Program-made: the position numbers and the translations under genes
Source of the DNA: Clostridia bacterium
GTDB lineage: Bacteria; Bacillota; Clostridia; Oscillospirales; Acutalibacteraceae
Assembly (NCBI GenBank): GCA_017380575.1
Contig: JAFODS010000007.1
Location: 1-50,018, forward strand
Length of the DNA: 50,018 bases
Direction: 5' to 3'
The notes under the pieces: generated by a model
Seen by the model: only the letters and a program-made list of their open reading frames with translations
Databases searched by the model: none
Told to the model about the DNA's origin: nothing
Shown here: piece after piece, positions 14,879-26,198 of the stretch
Layout of the letters: every line of letters starts with the position of its first letter
Position numbering within the stretch: the first letter of the stretch is position 1

Positions 14879-17281
14879 TTGAACAGATTGAATGACTATA
14901 AAGTGATGCCGACGGTGGCTCTCAGGGGACTTGTTATCTTCCCGGGGATGTCGCTGAATTTTGACGTCGGCAGACAGAAATCAATAGATGCGATAAAAGC
15001 AGCAATGGCTGATACGAGAGAAATTTTCCTCGTTGCACAGAAGGATGTACGCGACGACGAGCCTGAATTTGACCAGCTTTTCAAAATGGGTACGGTCGCA
15101 AAAATCAGCCATATCCTCAAGCTTCCGAACAGCGACACAATAAGAATTTCGGTTGAAGGTCTTTACCGTGCATCGCTTGTTGATATGCTGCAGACTCAGC
15201 CGTATCTTATTTCAGACGTAAAGGCAAGAAAGAGCACTGCGATAAAGGCAGAGGATAAGGATTACGAAATTGCACTTGTAAGGCAGACAAAGGATTTCTT
15301 TGAAGATTATGCAGACGTTGCTCCGCAGATGCCGGGCGACCTTATCCTTGAAGTGCTTGAGAAAAACTCAGCAGGTGAGCTTGCTGACTATATCGCAGGC
15401 AATATTATGCTTGAATACAAAAAGCGTCAGACTATCCTTAACGAGGTCAATCCGCTTCGCAGACTTGAAAAGGTATGCTGTCTTCTTGCGAAAGAAGGCG
15501 ACCTTATGCGACTTGAAAACGATATCAACAGAAAAGTTCAGGATAATATCGACAAGAGTCAGCGTGAATATTACCTCCACGAGCAGATGAAGGTTATTTC
15601 CGAAGAGCTTAACGACGGTGCATCTCCGCTTGAAGAGTGTGACGAGTTCAAAGAGAAAATCAAGGCTCTCTCTCTTGAAGAGGAGAGCGAGAAAAAGCTT
15701 CTTAAGGAATGTTCAAGACTTGAAAGAATGGCTCCGACTTCTCCCGAAGCGACGGTCAGCCGAGTGTATATCGAAACTTGTATTGATCTTCCGTGGAACA
15801 AGCTGACGGAAGATAACCTTAACCTTGCAAATGCAAAGAAAGTGCTTGACCGCGACCATTACGGAATGGAAAAGGTTAAGGAAAGAATTATCGAAGCTCT
15901 TGCTGTACGTAAGCTTTCGGACGGCGGATACGGACAGACACTCTGCTTCGTAGGCCCTCCGGGTGTCGGCAAAACTTCAATTGCGAAGAGTGTTGCCGAA
16001 GCAATGGGCAGAAAGTTTTCGCGAGTTTCTCTCGGTGGCGTTCACGACGAAGCTGAAATCCGCGGACACAGAAAAACTTATATCGGCTCAATGCCGGGCA
16101 GAATTATTGCCGCAGTTAAGTCGGCAGGAACAAGAAACCCGATTATCCTTCTTGACGAAATTGATAAGCTCGGTTCGGATTATAAGGGGGACCCGGCGTC
16201 TGCACTTCTTGAGGTGCTTGACGGTGAACAGAACGGCACTTTCACAGACCATTATATCGATATGCCGTTTGACCTTAGCAAGGTTATGTTCATCACGACA
16301 GCGAATGATAAATCAACAATTCCTGCTCCTCTTCTTGACAGAATGGAAATTATCGAGCTCCCGAGCTATACTCACGAAGAGAAGTTCAATATTGCGAAAA
16401 AACACCTTGTACCCAAGCAGATAAAGCTTCACGGTCTTGATTCAAAGACATTTAAAATTAACGATAAAGCCCTTCGCGATGTAATTGACGGATACACCCG
16501 CGAAGCAGGTGTAAGACGCCTTGAACAGCAGATTGCAGCTCTTTGCAGAAAGGGTGCGGCAACTATCGTTTCAGGGGAAGAAACTGCAGTTTCCGTCAAG
16601 GTTACAAGCCTTGAAAGTATGCTTGGCCCGAAGAAATATCTTCCCGAAACAATCGAAGAAGAATCAGCTGTCGGTGTTGTCAACGGACTTGCATGGACAG
16701 CCGTTGGCGGTGAGATGCTTCAGGTTGAGGTTGCTGTGCTTGATGGTACGGGTAAGGTTGAGCTTACGGGTTCTCTCGGTGACGTTATGAAGGAATCCGC
16801 TATGGCGGCAATCAGCTTTATCAGAAGCCGTGTTGACAAATACGGAATCAATCCGAATTTCTACAAAGAAAAGGATATTCATATTCACGTGCCTGAGGGT
16901 GCTGTGCCGAAGGACGGTCCTTCTGCAGGTGTGACGATGGCAACGGCTCTTCTTTCAGCACTGACTGATACTCCTGTTGACAGCTATACTGCGATGACGG
17001 GTGAAATTTCTCTTCGCGGAAGAGTTATGCCGATTGGAGGACTTCGCGAAAAGACAATGGCTGCTTACAGAATGGGCATAAAGAAAGTTATTATTCCGAA
17101 GAAGAATGTTGCTGACCTTGCCGAGGTTGACCCGAAGGTAAAGGGTGCAATAAAATTCGTTTCGGCAACAAGCCTTGACGATGTTTTTGAAAATGCACTT
17201 CTTCCGAAGAAGGAAGATAAAAAGAGCGTTGCGGCAATGGCAACGGAAAAGAATCACGGTTATAATGTTATGAGAACGTGA
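14879..17281 (+). CDS. lon: ATP-dependent Lon protease (800 aa)
   Basis: Cytoplasmic AAA+ serine protease that degrades misfolded and regulatory proteins. Order: N-terminal substrate domain (about 10-205), helical region, AAA+ module with Walker A GPPGVGKTS near 359 and Walker B IILLDEIDK, then the S16 protease domain with KDGPSAG (Ser near 681) and the catalytic Lys in GGLREKT about 45 residues later. The length matches Lon family members (about 780-810). The start is the TTG at 14879, with GGAG eight bases upstream and a strong promoter before it. A short Lys-rich tail follows the protease domain. It is followed 12 bases later by engB, the usual Firmicute lon-ysxC order. Confidence 0.97.
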   Translation: MNRLNDYKVMPTVALRGLVIFPGMSLNFDVGRQKSIDAIKAAMADTREIFLVAQKDVRDDEPEFDQLFKMGTVAKISHILKLPNSDTIRISVEGLYRASLVDMLQTQPYLISDVKARKSTAIKAEDKDYEIALVRQTKDFFEDYADVAPQMPGDLILEVLEKNSAGELADYIAGNIMLEYKKRQTILNEVNPLRRLEKVCCLLAKEGDLMRLENDINRKVQDNIDKSQREYYLHEQMKVISEELNDGASPLEECDEFKEKIKALSLEEESEKKLLKECSRLERMAPTSPEATVSRVYIETCIDLPWNKLTEDNLNLANAKKVLDRDHYGMEKVKERIIEALAVRKLSDGGYGQTLCFVGPPGVGKTSIAKSVAEAMGRKFSRVSLGGVHDEAEIRGHRKTYIGSMPGRIIAAVKSAGTRNPIILLDEIDKLGSDYKGDPASALLEVLDGEQNGTFTDHYIDMPFDLSKVMFITTANDKSTIPAPLLDRMEIIELPSYTHEEKFNIAKKHLVPKQIKLHGLDSKTFKINDKALRDVIDGYTREAGVRRLEQQIAALCRKGAATIVSGEETAVSVKVTSLESMLGPKKYLPETIEEESAVGVVNGLAWTAVGGEMLQVEVAVLDGTGKVELTGSLGDVMKESAMAAISFIRSRVDKYGINPNFYKEKDIHIHVPEGAVPKDGPSAGVTMATALLSALTDTPVDSYTAMTGEISLRGRVMPIGGLREKTMAAYRMGIKKVIIPKKNVADLAEVDPKVKGAIKFVSATSLDDVFENALLPKKEDKKSVAAMATEKNHGYNVMRT

Positions 17282-17293
17282 GGAGGGCTGACG

Positions 17294-17881
17294 ATGAGAT
17301 TTGATAAAGTACAGTACGAGGCGTCATACGGCACAAGCCAGCAGCTGCCGAAAAGTGATGCCGTTGAAATCGCTTTTGCGGGACGTTCAAACGTTGGTAA
17401 ATCTTCAATGCTCAACAAGGTTCTCAACAGAAAAAACCTTGCACGAGTCAGCTCTGTGCCCGGAAAAACAGTTACCGTAAACTTTTTCGATTGTGACGGA
17501 GTGAAGCTTGTTGACCTTCCGGGTTACGGCTATGCAAAGGTTAACTTCAACGAGAAAAAACGTTGGGCAGACCTTATGGAAGGTTACTTCAATTCAGGAA
17601 GAAATATCCGCCTTGTTGTTCAGCTGACGGATATGCGCCATCCCGTAACGAAGGATGACCTTGATATGATGCGATTTATGCAGGCGGCAGGCTTTGATTT
17701 CATCGTTGTTATGACGAAGAGCGACAAGCTTAACAAGACCGAGCGAAACAATCGCCTTGAAGCAATCAAAGAAGAGCTTGCCGAATTCGGCGATATTGAA
17801 GCGATTCCGTTTTCCGCACAGAACGGCGAGGGTGCCGACAAAATAAGAGAAGCGATTGAAAAATACAGCACAATCGAATAA
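17294..17881 (+). CDS. engB: Ribosome biogenesis GTPase YihA/YsxC/EngB (195 aa)
   Basis: Essential small GTPase needed for assembly of the 50S ribosomal subunit. The G motifs are complete: G1 GRSNVGKSS (near residue 30), G3 DLPGYGYAK, G4 TKSDK and G5 near PFSAQNGEG. The length of 195 is normal for the family. GAGGAGGG stands before the ATG. It is co-transcribed with lon, and the terminator hairpin at 17888-17914 follows the stop within seven bases. Confidence 0.96.
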   Translation: MRFDKVQYEASYGTSQQLPKSDAVEIAFAGRSNVGKSSMLNKVLNRKNLARVSSVPGKTVTVNFFDCDGVKLVDLPGYGYAKVNFNEKKRWADLMEGYFNSGRNIRLVVQLTDMRHPVTKDDLDMMRFMQAAGFDFIVVMTKSDKLNKTERNNRLEAIKEELAEFGDIEAIPFSAQNGEGADKIREAIEKYSTIE

Positions 17882-17887
17882 AAGAGA

Positions 17888-17914
17888 AAGCCTGTTGCAC
17901 GAAGCAACAGGCTT
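17888..17914. terminator. Bidirectional terminator between engB and the LRR gene
   Basis: An 11-bp perfect stem AAGCCTGTTGC / GCAACAGGCTT with a five-base loop lies between convergent genes. The T-rich side is stronger on the minus strand. Confidence 0.85.
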
Positions 17915-17930
17915 AATTTATTGCATCATA

Positions 17931-19676
17931 TTACCAGAGAAAGAAGAACTCGTAAATCTTTTCGAAAAGGTCTGTGAAGAATTTTGCGATTCTTTCAAAG
18001 ATTGTGAGTTTACCGACAAATTCATATTTTGTAACGTCGTTATCCGCATCGTCTGCATATTCAATAATAATGTCTGCAGCGTCTGAATATTTGATAATCT
18101 GGAAATTAACGTTCCGGCAGTCCTCAAAAGCGTAACAATCAATATATTCAACAGTCTTTGAAACAAAAACTGTTTCAAGTGACGGACAGCTTGCGAAAAC
18201 ATTTCCGTTGATATAAGCCACACCGTCATTGAAGTTTACTTTTTTGAGGTTTTTACAGTCTTCAAAAGCACCTTCGCCTATGTCACACCAATCTCCGCCG
18301 ATTTCAACTTCAGCGAGTGCTGTGTTTGCAAAAGCACGTGAACCCACGTAGTAGACACTGTTGCTGAATGTAACGTTTCTGAGGTTTGTGCAGTTTTCAA
18401 AAGCAGAATCTTCAATGTAACCTGTGTTTGAAAGGTCGATTTCCGTAAGGTTTTTACAGCCTCTGAAAGCACCGTAAGCGATATCTGTTACGTTTGTGAA
18501 ATCGAAATCTTCAAAGTCACAGTATGAAAAAGCCTGCTGTGAAATGTAAAGCGGTGAATTGATGATAACTTCATCAAGCTGCTTGCAGTTGTAAAAAGCG
18601 TAAGCACCGATAACGGTTACATTTTCGGGCACGGTATATGTTGTTTTGTCAGATGTGATAAGGAAGTACTCAATTATGGTTGAATACTCATATGTACCGT
18701 CTTCAAGTTCAGATTCTATAGTGTAGAAAAGGGTTTCATCTTCGAAGGTGTAGTATTCATTGTCTTCGCTTACAGTAATTTTTTCGAGAGTATTGCATCC
18801 TGTAAAAGCACCCATAGCATCCACAACAGAAGCACCGATGTAGATTTCTTTTACTTTTGTTCCTTCAAATACTTTGTAGCCAAAAAGTTCAAAGCTGTCG
18901 CCGAGATTTACTTTTTCAAGATTTGTACAGTTTGAAAAAGCACCTTCACCAAGAGCTGTTATTGAGTCGGGAATGTCGATTTCTTTGAGGTTTCTGCAGC
19001 TTGCAAATGTGTACGGCAGGATTTCCGTAACTGATTCATTGAAGTTGATTTTTTCGATTCCTGACATAAAGAAACATCTGTCAGCGATAAAATCAATTTT
19101 TTCGGGTACAGTATAAGTCTTTTCGTTGCCGAGATAAGCAAGAAGAACATTCTGACCGAGGATAACTTCACCGTCTTCACGGTTTTCAGCGAAATATCCG
19201 AGAACAGGTGTGCCGAAGAAGACTTCTTTACCGAAGTAACTGAATTCGATATCTGAAGGAATTACAACCTTTTCAAGATATGAAGCACCTGAAAAAGCGT
19301 AATCGTTTATGCTTGTGATTGTAGAAGGAAGCGTAATTTCTCTTAATGTGCTGCAGTCAGCAAAAGCCATATAGCCGATTTCAGCAACTGTATATGTTTC
19401 GCCTTTGTGTTCGATGCTTTCGGGAATTACGACTGTTTCAGGAAGAACAGATTTTCCCTCATCGTCTGTTTCAAAGTCACTGACTGTTGCGTAAATGAAC
19501 TCGTCAATGGCGTTGAGTGTGTAGTAAATACCGTCTTCGACGATCGTATCGAAGAAGATATCATCAAAGTAGTCTTCGTCGTCAAAAAATGATGCGGATG
19601 CGTTTACAGCCAATGCGGAAAATGCACAAGTAAGCGCGAGCAGAACAGCTAAAATTTTCTTTGAAATGTTTTTCAT
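17931..19676 (-). CDS. Secreted BspA-type leucine-rich repeat protein (581 aa)
   Basis: Extracellular repeat protein of the BspA/LRR_5 type. An N-terminal signal peptide (KKILAVLLALTCAFSALA, residues 6-23) is followed by an acidic stretch. About a dozen repeats of roughly 23 residues follow, with the pattern A-F-x-x-C-x-x-L-x-x-I-x-x-P (for example AFSNCTNLEKVNLGD, AFENCTNLRNVTFSN). Members are linked to adhesion, but no enzymatic role is evident. The protein ends with an aromatic amphipathic segment, FERIAKFFTDLFEKIYEFF, instead of an LPxTG anchor. The start at 19676 has GGGAGAG upstream; the frame continues 17 codons further without a site. It is a single-gene unit. Confidence 0.9.
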   Translation of the reverse strand: MKNISKKILAVLLALTCAFSALAVNASASFFDDEDYFDDIFFDTIVEDGIYYTLNAIDEFIYATVSDFETDDEGKSVLPETVVIPESIEHKGETYTVAEIGYMAFADCSTLREITLPSTITSINDYAFSGASYLEKVVIPSDIEFSYFGKEVFFGTPVLGYFAENREDGEVILGQNVLLAYLGNEKTYTVPEKIDFIADRCFFMSGIEKINFNESVTEILPYTFASCRNLKEIDIPDSITALGEGAFSNCTNLEKVNLGDSFELFGYKVFEGTKVKEIYIGASVVDAMGAFTGCNTLEKITVSEDNEYYTFEDETLFYTIESELEDGTYEYSTIIEYFLITSDKTTYTVPENVTVIGAYAFYNCKQLDEVIINSPLYISQQAFSYCDFEDFDFTNVTDIAYGAFRGCKNLTEIDLSNTGYIEDSAFENCTNLRNVTFSNSVYYVGSRAFANTALAEVEIGGDWCDIGEGAFEDCKNLKKVNFNDGVAYINGNVFASCPSLETVFVSKTVEYIDCYAFEDCRNVNFQIIKYSDAADIIIEYADDADNDVTKYEFVGKLTIFERIAKFFTDLFEKIYEFFFLW

Positions 19677-19801
19677 TACAATCTCTCCCTTGGAAAAATT
19701 TAGTATAACAAATCTGTGTTTAAACAATACTTCATTTTATGAAAAAAGTAAACAGATTTTGTGGTTAAAAATTGTTACAGTTTGGTGTCTGAAAGTAACA
19801 A

Positions 19802-19838
19802 AAAACCGCTGTAGCCTCGTATTGGTTACAGCGGTTTT
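19802..19838 (-). terminator. Terminator of the ddl-argS operon
   Basis: AAACCGCTGTAGCC / GGTTACAGCGGTTT forms a 14-bp stem with one wobble pair, 22 bases after the argS stop on the minus strand. Confidence 0.85.
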
Positions 19839-19860
19839 AACTATTTTGTCATAAGTGAAA

Positions 19861-21606
19861 TTACATTGACTCGGGAACTGTGATTCTGAGCATTTCAAGG
19901 ATATTTTTGATAGTATCTTTTACACAGATGCAAAGGTAAAGTCTTGCCTGCATAAGCTTTTCGTCATCACACTTAACGCGGCAGGAGTTGTAGAACTTGT
20001 GGAAAAGCGTTGCCAGGTCGACCACATAGCGAGTTATCTTTGCAGGGTCATAATTCCTTGCTGCAACAACTATCTCGTTTGTAAGGCCTGCTAAATGGCG
20101 GATTAACTCACGTTCTTCGCTTTCCTTGAGAAGTTCAAGCTCTTCTGAAGCACAATCGCGTGCCGAAATACCCTCAGATTCAAGCTTTTTGATGATTGAA
20201 CAGATTCTTGCGTGTGCATACTGACAGTAGTAAACAGGGTTCTGAGAGCTCTGTTCAACTGCAAGGTCAAGGTCAAATTCCATCTGCGAGCCCGGCTCTC
20301 TCATGTTGAAGAGGAAACGAACTGCATCAATCGGGATTTCTTCAAGAAGGTCAACGAGTGTGATTGCCTTGCCTGTTCTTTTTGACATACGAACAACTTC
20401 ACCGTCACGTGTAAGACGGACAAGCTGCATAAGTATAACGTCAAGCTTGTCACCGCCGACACCGATTGCATCAAGAGCACCCTGCATTCTTGCAACGTGA
20501 CCGTGGTGGTCAGCACCCCAGATGTCGATTGCAACGTCAAAGTTTCTTACAGCGAGCTTGTTGCGGTGGTAAGCGATATCAGCAGCAAAGTAAGTCGGAT
20601 TTCCGTTTGCACGGATAAGAACGTCATCCTTGAGCTCGAGCTTGTCGATATCTTCCTGAGAATAGCCCTGCTTTGTAAGTCTTTCTGTCTGCACTTCAAT
20701 GTTTTTGTACCAGAGTGCACCGTCTTTTTCGTATGTAAGACCCTTCTCTTTCATAAGCTCAAGAGTGTCTTTAAGCTCTGTGCCGTTGTGAAGGGTGCTT
20801 TCGTGGAACCATGTGTCGTATTCAATGCGGTATTTTGTAAGGTTATCCTGCATTGCCTTGATGTTTTTCGGAAGTGCGAAATCAACAAGAGCCTTTCTTC
20901 TTTCAGCCTCGTCAGCTTCAATGTATTTGTCACCGTAAACGTCGGCAAATTCCTGTGCTCTTACCTTGATGTCTTCACCGTGGTAGCTGTCCTCGGGAAG
21001 CTCAACTGCGTCCTCGCCCTTGAAAATCTGCTGATATCTGATATCAAGAGAAAGAGCAAACTTATCAATCTGGTTACCTGCATCGTTGATGTAAAATTCA
21101 CGGCTTACCTCGTAGCCTGCATAATCAAGAACGGCTGCAAGACAGTCGCCGAGTGCACCGCCTCGTGCATTACCCATATGCATAGGACCTGTCGGGTTAG
21201 CGGAAACAAATTCAACGTTGATTCTCTTACCGTTACCGTAGTCAGAACGGCCGTAATTGTTACCCTTTTCGCGGATATCCTTAAGGATATCTGCATAGTA
21301 GCTGTCGCTGAGATAGAAATTCATGAAGCCGGGGCCCGCAACCTCCGCACGGAGGAAATATGTGCCCTCAAGGCTGATGTTTTCCATAATTGTGTCTGCA
21401 ATTTTTCTCGGAGCTGAACGAAGCTCTCTTGCCCATACCATTGCGGCATTTGCAGAAAAGTCACCGTTTGCACGGTCGGCAGGAATTTCAACCTTGAATT
21501 CTGCTGTCGGCATCTGCACGAATGCACCGTTTTTAACAGCAGCTTCAACAGCTGAGTAAACTGCGTTTTTAAGCTGTTCCTGAACTTTATTCACTATATA
21601 AGACAT
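19861..21606 (-). CDS. argS: Arginyl-tRNA synthetase (581 aa)
   Basis: Class I aminoacyl-tRNA synthetase charging tRNA-Arg. The N-terminal Add-1-like domain comes first, then the HIGH region as PTGPMHMGNARGGALGD (near 130-146). The KMSKS-like motif is VRMSKRTGKAITLVD. The C-terminal DALR anticodon-binding domain contains the ICSIIKKLESEG helices. The length is normal. The ribosome site is GAGGAGG. It lies two bases after the DUF1934 gene. A ywiB-like gene next to argS is also the arrangement in Bacillus. No T-box leader was recognised upstream. Confidence 0.97.
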   Translation of the reverse strand: MSYIVNKVQEQLKNAVYSAVEAAVKNGAFVQMPTAEFKVEIPADRANGDFSANAAMVWARELRSAPRKIADTIMENISLEGTYFLRAEVAGPGFMNFYLSDSYYADILKDIREKGNNYGRSDYGNGKRINVEFVSANPTGPMHMGNARGGALGDCLAAVLDYAGYEVSREFYINDAGNQIDKFALSLDIRYQQIFKGEDAVELPEDSYHGEDIKVRAQEFADVYGDKYIEADEAERRKALVDFALPKNIKAMQDNLTKYRIEYDTWFHESTLHNGTELKDTLELMKEKGLTYEKDGALWYKNIEVQTERLTKQGYSQEDIDKLELKDDVLIRANGNPTYFAADIAYHRNKLAVRNFDVAIDIWGADHHGHVARMQGALDAIGVGGDKLDVILMQLVRLTRDGEVVRMSKRTGKAITLVDLLEEIPIDAVRFLFNMREPGSQMEFDLDLAVEQSSQNPVYYCQYAHARICSIIKKLESEGISARDCASEELELLKESEERELIRHLAGLTNEIVVAARNYDPAKITRYVVDLATLFHKFYNSCRVKCDDEKLMQARLYLCICVKDTIKNILEMLRITVPESM

Positions 21607-21607
21607 T

Positions 21608-22033
21608 TCAGTTTACCTCCTCATATTTAGCGGTAATTTTAATTCTGTTTTTGCTCAGAAGCTCGTTGTTGAAATCGAGCGAATATGAAAAATCGAGAAC
21701 TGTTTTTTTGTTCTCTGTATATTCCGAACGGATTGAAGAAGTGTGAACCCCCATCATAATCTGTCCGACAGGAGTGTTGTAACAGCAGAGGTTGCGCTTG
21801 TTTTTCTCCATTTTCAGCTCGGTGTTGTAAGCTCCCTCGCGGGAAACCGTTACACGTGTTGAGTTTTCAACGTGAACCGTTGTTGTGCAACCCATAAGCT
21901 CGTCTGACTGCTCCTCGTAAACGATGAAGTAATCGTCAGGTGTGCCGTGGATTTCTGCCGTTGTTGTAAGCTCGGATTTTTCGTGCTGACCCTGCACGTC
22001 GTGGTAATCGTGGATTGTTATAAGGCAATTCAT
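21608..22033 (-). CDS. DUF1934 (YwiB-like) protein (141 aa)
   Basis: Small beta-barrel protein of the DUF1934 family, of unknown function. The sequence has alternating strands (LITIHDYHDVQGQ, TTVHVENSTRVTVSREG) and the conserved pattern TPVGQIMMGVHTSSI. The start is placed at 22033, where the ATG overlaps the ddl stop as ATGA; the frame opens three codons earlier but with poor site spacing. It sits between ddl and argS, the usual neighbour of argS in Firmicutes. The function is not established. Confidence 0.85.
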   Translation of the reverse strand: MNCLITIHDYHDVQGQHEKSELTTTAEIHGTPDDYFIVYEEQSDELMGCTTTVHVENSTRVTVSREGAYNTELKMEKNKRNLCCYNTPVGQIMMGVHTSSIRSEYTENKKTVLDFSYSLDFNNELLSKNRIKITAKYEEVN

Positions 22034-23100
22034 CTTTCCCATCTCTCCATTGCTGAAGTAAGAAGCTTGTCGATAAGCTCAGCGTAGGGAACGCCTGAAG
22101 CTTCAAACATTTTCGGGTACATGCTGATTGATGTGAAGCCCGGAATTGTGTTCGGCTCGTTGAGCATAACAAGTCCGTCAGATTTACGAACAAAGAAGTC
22201 AACTCTTGCAAGTCCGCCGCAACCGAGAGCTTTGTAAGCGTTTCTTGCAGCTGCACGAACTTCCTCGTGCTTTTCGTCGGAAAGTCTTGCAGGGATGTGA
22301 AGCTCACTTGCAGGGTTCACGTACTTTGCTTCGAAATCGTAGAAATCGTTACAGGGGACAACCTCTCCGCAAACGGAAGCAACAGGCTCGTCGTAACCCA
22401 TAACGGCACATTCAACCTCGATACCGTCAATGCCTTCCTCAAGCACAAGCTTGGAGTCTTCCTTGAATGCTTTTTCAATTGCAACAACAAGAGAAGCCTT
22501 GTCGTCAGCCTTGCTTACGCCAACGGATGAACCTGCATTTGCGGGCTTGACGAAAATCGGGAAACCGAGATAATCGGCAGCTTTTTCAATGTATTTTTTG
22601 GGCTCCTTACCGTAATCGTAGGAATTGAAGCCTAACCAGTTTGCCTGCGGAATTCCTGCAGCATCAGCGAGTGTGTTCGTCATAACCTTATCCATACAGC
22701 AGGCAGATGAAAGCATATCACAGCCGACGTAGGGGATACCTGCAACCTGCATAAAGCCCTGAATTGTGCCGTCTTCGCCGTTCTTGCCGTGAAGTACGGG
22801 GAAAGCAACGTCGACACGGATTGTCTTCACTCCGTCAGCTTCGAAAACGAGAATTCCGTGGTCGTTTCTATCGGGAGAGATAACTGCTTTTGTAAGATTT
22901 TCTGTGTCCTCGAGCCATTTATCTTCGGGAAGATTTGCAACGTCACCGTCGTATTTATACCATCTTCCGTCCTTAGTTATGCCGAGCATAATAACGTTAT
23001 ATTTATCCTTGGGAGTGTTTTCGATAACTGATTTTGCAGACACGACAGAAACGTCATGTTCGCTTGAAACACCGCCGAAAAGAATGAGTGCGTTCTTCAT
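22030..23100 (-). CDS. ddl: D-alanine--D-alanine ligase (356 aa)
   Basis: ATP-grasp enzyme that makes the D-Ala-D-Ala dipeptide for peptidoglycan precursors, in the cytoplasm. The N-terminal GGVSSEHDVSVVSAKSV is diagnostic. The ATP-grasp parts FPIFVKPANAGSSVGVSKA and the C-terminal ARVDFFVRKSDGLVMLNEPNTIPGF (Mg and product binding) are present. The length of 356 fits Firmicute Ddl (VanA/DdlA-like size). A specific ligand preference (D-Ala versus D-Lac) was not assigned from sequence. It is the first gene of the leftward ddl-DUF1934-argS operon, with its own promoter at 23140-23168. Confidence 0.96.
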   Translation of the reverse strand: MKNALILFGGVSSEHDVSVVSAKSVIENTPKDKYNVIMLGITKDGRWYKYDGDVANLPEDKWLEDTENLTKAVISPDRNDHGILVFEADGVKTIRVDVAFPVLHGKNGEDGTIQGFMQVAGIPYVGCDMLSSACCMDKVMTNTLADAAGIPQANWLGFNSYDYGKEPKKYIEKAADYLGFPIFVKPANAGSSVGVSKADDKASLVVAIEKAFKEDSKLVLEEGIDGIEVECAVMGYDEPVASVCGEVVPCNDFYDFEAKYVNPASELHIPARLSDEKHEEVRAAARNAYKALGCGGLARVDFFVRKSDGLVMLNEPNTIPGFTSISMYPKMFEASGVPYAELIDKLLTSAMERWER

Positions 23101-23139
23101 TTTACAACATCTCCGTTTTGCATTATTAGACAGTTTTAC

Positions 23140-23168
23140 ATATTAACACAAATTTTTGTTTAAGTCAA
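23140..23168 (-). promoter_or_regulatory. SigmaA-type promoter of ddl operon
   Basis: On the minus strand: TTGACT (23163-23168), 17-bp spacer, TAATAT (23140-23145). It is about 40 bases before the ddl ATG. Confidence 0.7.
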
Positions 23169-23222
23169 GAAAAACCAAGGGTTTTGACCCCTGAAAAAGT
23201 CAAAAATTAATGCAAAAAAATA

Positions 23223-23251
23223 GTGACAAAACGGTATATATATGTTATAAT
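23223..23251 (+). promoter_or_regulatory. Extended -10 promoter of the gyrB-containing operon
   Basis: GTGACA at 23223-23228, 17-bp spacer, TATAAT at 23246-23251 with an upstream TGT, which makes an extended -10. It lies back to back with the ddl promoter. Confidence 0.75.
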
Positions 23252-23302
23252 AGCTTTAATTATTGGTCTGTATTATAATTATAGCATAAGGAGCTTGAAA
23301 AT

Positions 23303-26178
<2,876 letters not shown>

Positions 26179-26198
26179 GAAAGGAGGAAGATTGAAAA

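Noticed and set aside
20497-21417. 306-codon open frame antisense to argS
   Set aside because: It lies wholly within argS on the other strand, and the composition is typical of a shadow frame (Val, Cys, Leu runs).
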